NCBI GenBank assembly: GCA_903954205.1
Contig: CAJBMR010000524.1
Span: 1 to 6,608, forward strand
DNA length: 6,608 nt
From: an uncultured bacterium
GTDB lineage: Bacteria; Actinomycetota; Actinomycetes; S36-B12
Direction of reading: 5' to 3'
Position numbers and translations under genes: made by a program. Position 1 is the first letter of the stretch, and each line of letters opens with the position of its first letter. Under the pieces are notes generated by a model, which did no database searches, had not been told where the DNA came from, and saw nothing but the letters and a program-made list of their open reading frames with translations. Of this stretch, positions 5,966 through 6,608 are shown piece after piece.

Positions 5966-6607
5966 TCAGGTTCCCTTGCCCTTGAGAGTGACGCGCCCTG
6001 TGAAGAGGTTGTAGTAGAGCGTGTAGTCGAAGTAGAAGGAATTGCCGGTGTTGATGAGCGGGTCGCCGTTCGGGATCACGTTGACGAGGTTGAGTGAGGC
6101 TCTCGACCCGGCTGCGAAGGAGTGCCCGATGAAGGCGGCGCCCGGTGCGGCCAGGGTGACGTCGGTGCCCGTCGTGAGGTAGCCGCGCTTGTCAGTGGGC
6201 AGGTCGGCGAACTCATCGCCCTTGACGCGCATGAGGGTGAAGGCCGCATCAAACCACGTGGCAACGCAGTCCTCCTGGCCCCCGGCGAAGGTCCAGCACC
6301 CGGTGGCCGCCTGGTCGTTCCAGAGTGGGGCGCCCACGCTATTCGTGCCGATGTAGGGGAGGGGGAAGGTCATGAGCGAATCCGCGGGTGTCTGGGCACC
6401 GAACACGACGGCACCGAGTTTCCCCTTCATGCGCGAGAAGTGGATGCTCCACTGGCGCCCGAGGTCGCCGGGCAGCGCGGTGAAGGGATTGACCATGGTC
6501 GCACCGCCCTTGGTACCCACGCCCATGAGGCCGTAGACACCCATGTCGGTCCACTGCTTGAGGTATTTGTTGGGCGTGTTGCTGTAGATGAACGGAATCG
6601 CCTCGGT
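5966..6607 (-). CDS. C-terminal part of a probable pepsin-like (A1-fold) exported protein, N-terminus outside window
   Basis: The frame is open from the right edge to TGA at 5966-5968, giving 213 residues; numbering here starts at the window edge. Several landmarks occur in the order seen in pepsin-type aspartic proteases and their non-catalytic relatives. GVYGLMGVG (23-31) resembles G-I-x-G-L-G. Then come LPGDLGRQWSIHFS (45-58), GKLGAVVFG (62-70) resembling G-x-L-x-F-G, and VATWFDAAFTLMRV (115-128) at the place of the second catalytic DTG/DSG. The ending GNSFYFDYTLYYNLFTGRVTLKG (188-210) resembles the final LG-x-x-F-x-x-x-x-x-V-F-D-x-x-x-x-x-I-G strand pair. C104 and C114 may form a disulfide. 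If the family is right, D120 is followed by Ala-Ala, not Thr/Ser-Gly, so protease activity is doubtful. I infer export from composition and from the Tat-exported neighbour; the signal peptide is not visible. The family call is from pattern memory and is tentative. Confidence 0.4.
   Translation of the reverse strand, partial: TEAIPFIYSNTPNKYLKQWTDMGVYGLMGVGTKGGATMVNPFTALPGDLGRQWSIHFSRMKGKLGAVVFGAQTPADSLMTFPLPYIGTNSVGAPLWNDQAATGCWTFAGGQEDCVATWFDAAFTLMRVKGDEFADLPTDKRGYLTTGTDVTLAAPGAAFIGHSFAAGSRASLNLVNVIPNGDPLINTGNSFYFDYTLYYNLFTGRVTLKGKGT
5971..5977 (-). promoter_or_regulatory. Ribosome binding site of the sulfatase gene
   Basis: On the minus strand AAGGGAA lies six bases before the sulfatase ATG and within the last codons of the preceding gene. 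It supports the chosen start at 5964 and fits coupled translation, with ribosomes ending at the TGA (5966-5968) re-initiating one base later. Confidence 0.5.
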
Positions 6608-6608
6608 C

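Overview
The window comes from a high-GC Gram-positive bacterium, most likely an actinomycete. The support is strong G/C bias at third codon positions, GTG/TTG starts, a DUF4333-type lipoprotein, a helicase C-terminus of a type I associate with actinobacteria, and hairpin terminators without long U tracts. I cannot fix a genus. No RNA genes, CRISPR array, insertion sequence or phage genes were seen.

Left half (1-3199), ordinary chromosomal content. The C-terminal end of a probable DEAD/DEAH-box helicase (+) enters from the left edge. It meets tail to tail, sharing the four bases CTAG, with a flavin amine-oxidase-like oxidoreductase (-). Divergent from that gene is a short ClC-family chloride channel/transporter homologue (+). 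The ClC gene converges on a small DUF4333-type lipoprotein gene (-), with a small hairpin at the junction.

Middle (3200-3404), about 200 bases without a gene. It holds the upstream region of the lipoprotein gene, a perfect 18-bp inverted repeat with a 4-nt loop (3299-3338) that best fits a strong terminator for the leftward genes, and a second smaller hairpin just past the last stop codon.

Right half (3405-6608), a leftward operon of exported proteins. Reading along the minus strand, it starts with the C-terminal 213 residues of a protein that looks pepsin-like (open at the right edge). One base separates its stop from the ATG of a complete Tat-exported, formylglycine-type sulfatase. Seven nucleotides after the sulfatase stop comes a 194-codon coding remnant of a repeat protein that has lost its start and N-terminus. 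The sulfatase is well supported. The pepsin-like assignment is tentative, and if right, its second catalytic motif reads Asp-Ala-Ala instead of Asp-Thr/Ser-Gly. An extracellular job for the operon, such as acting on sulfated matter, is inference.

The points most worth a second look are the broken third gene and its junction with the sulfatase, the unusual pepsin-like/sulfatase coupling, and the ClC homologue that keeps the gating glutamate but seems to lack the internal proton glutamate. I see no clear evidence of a wholly new defence or mobile system.
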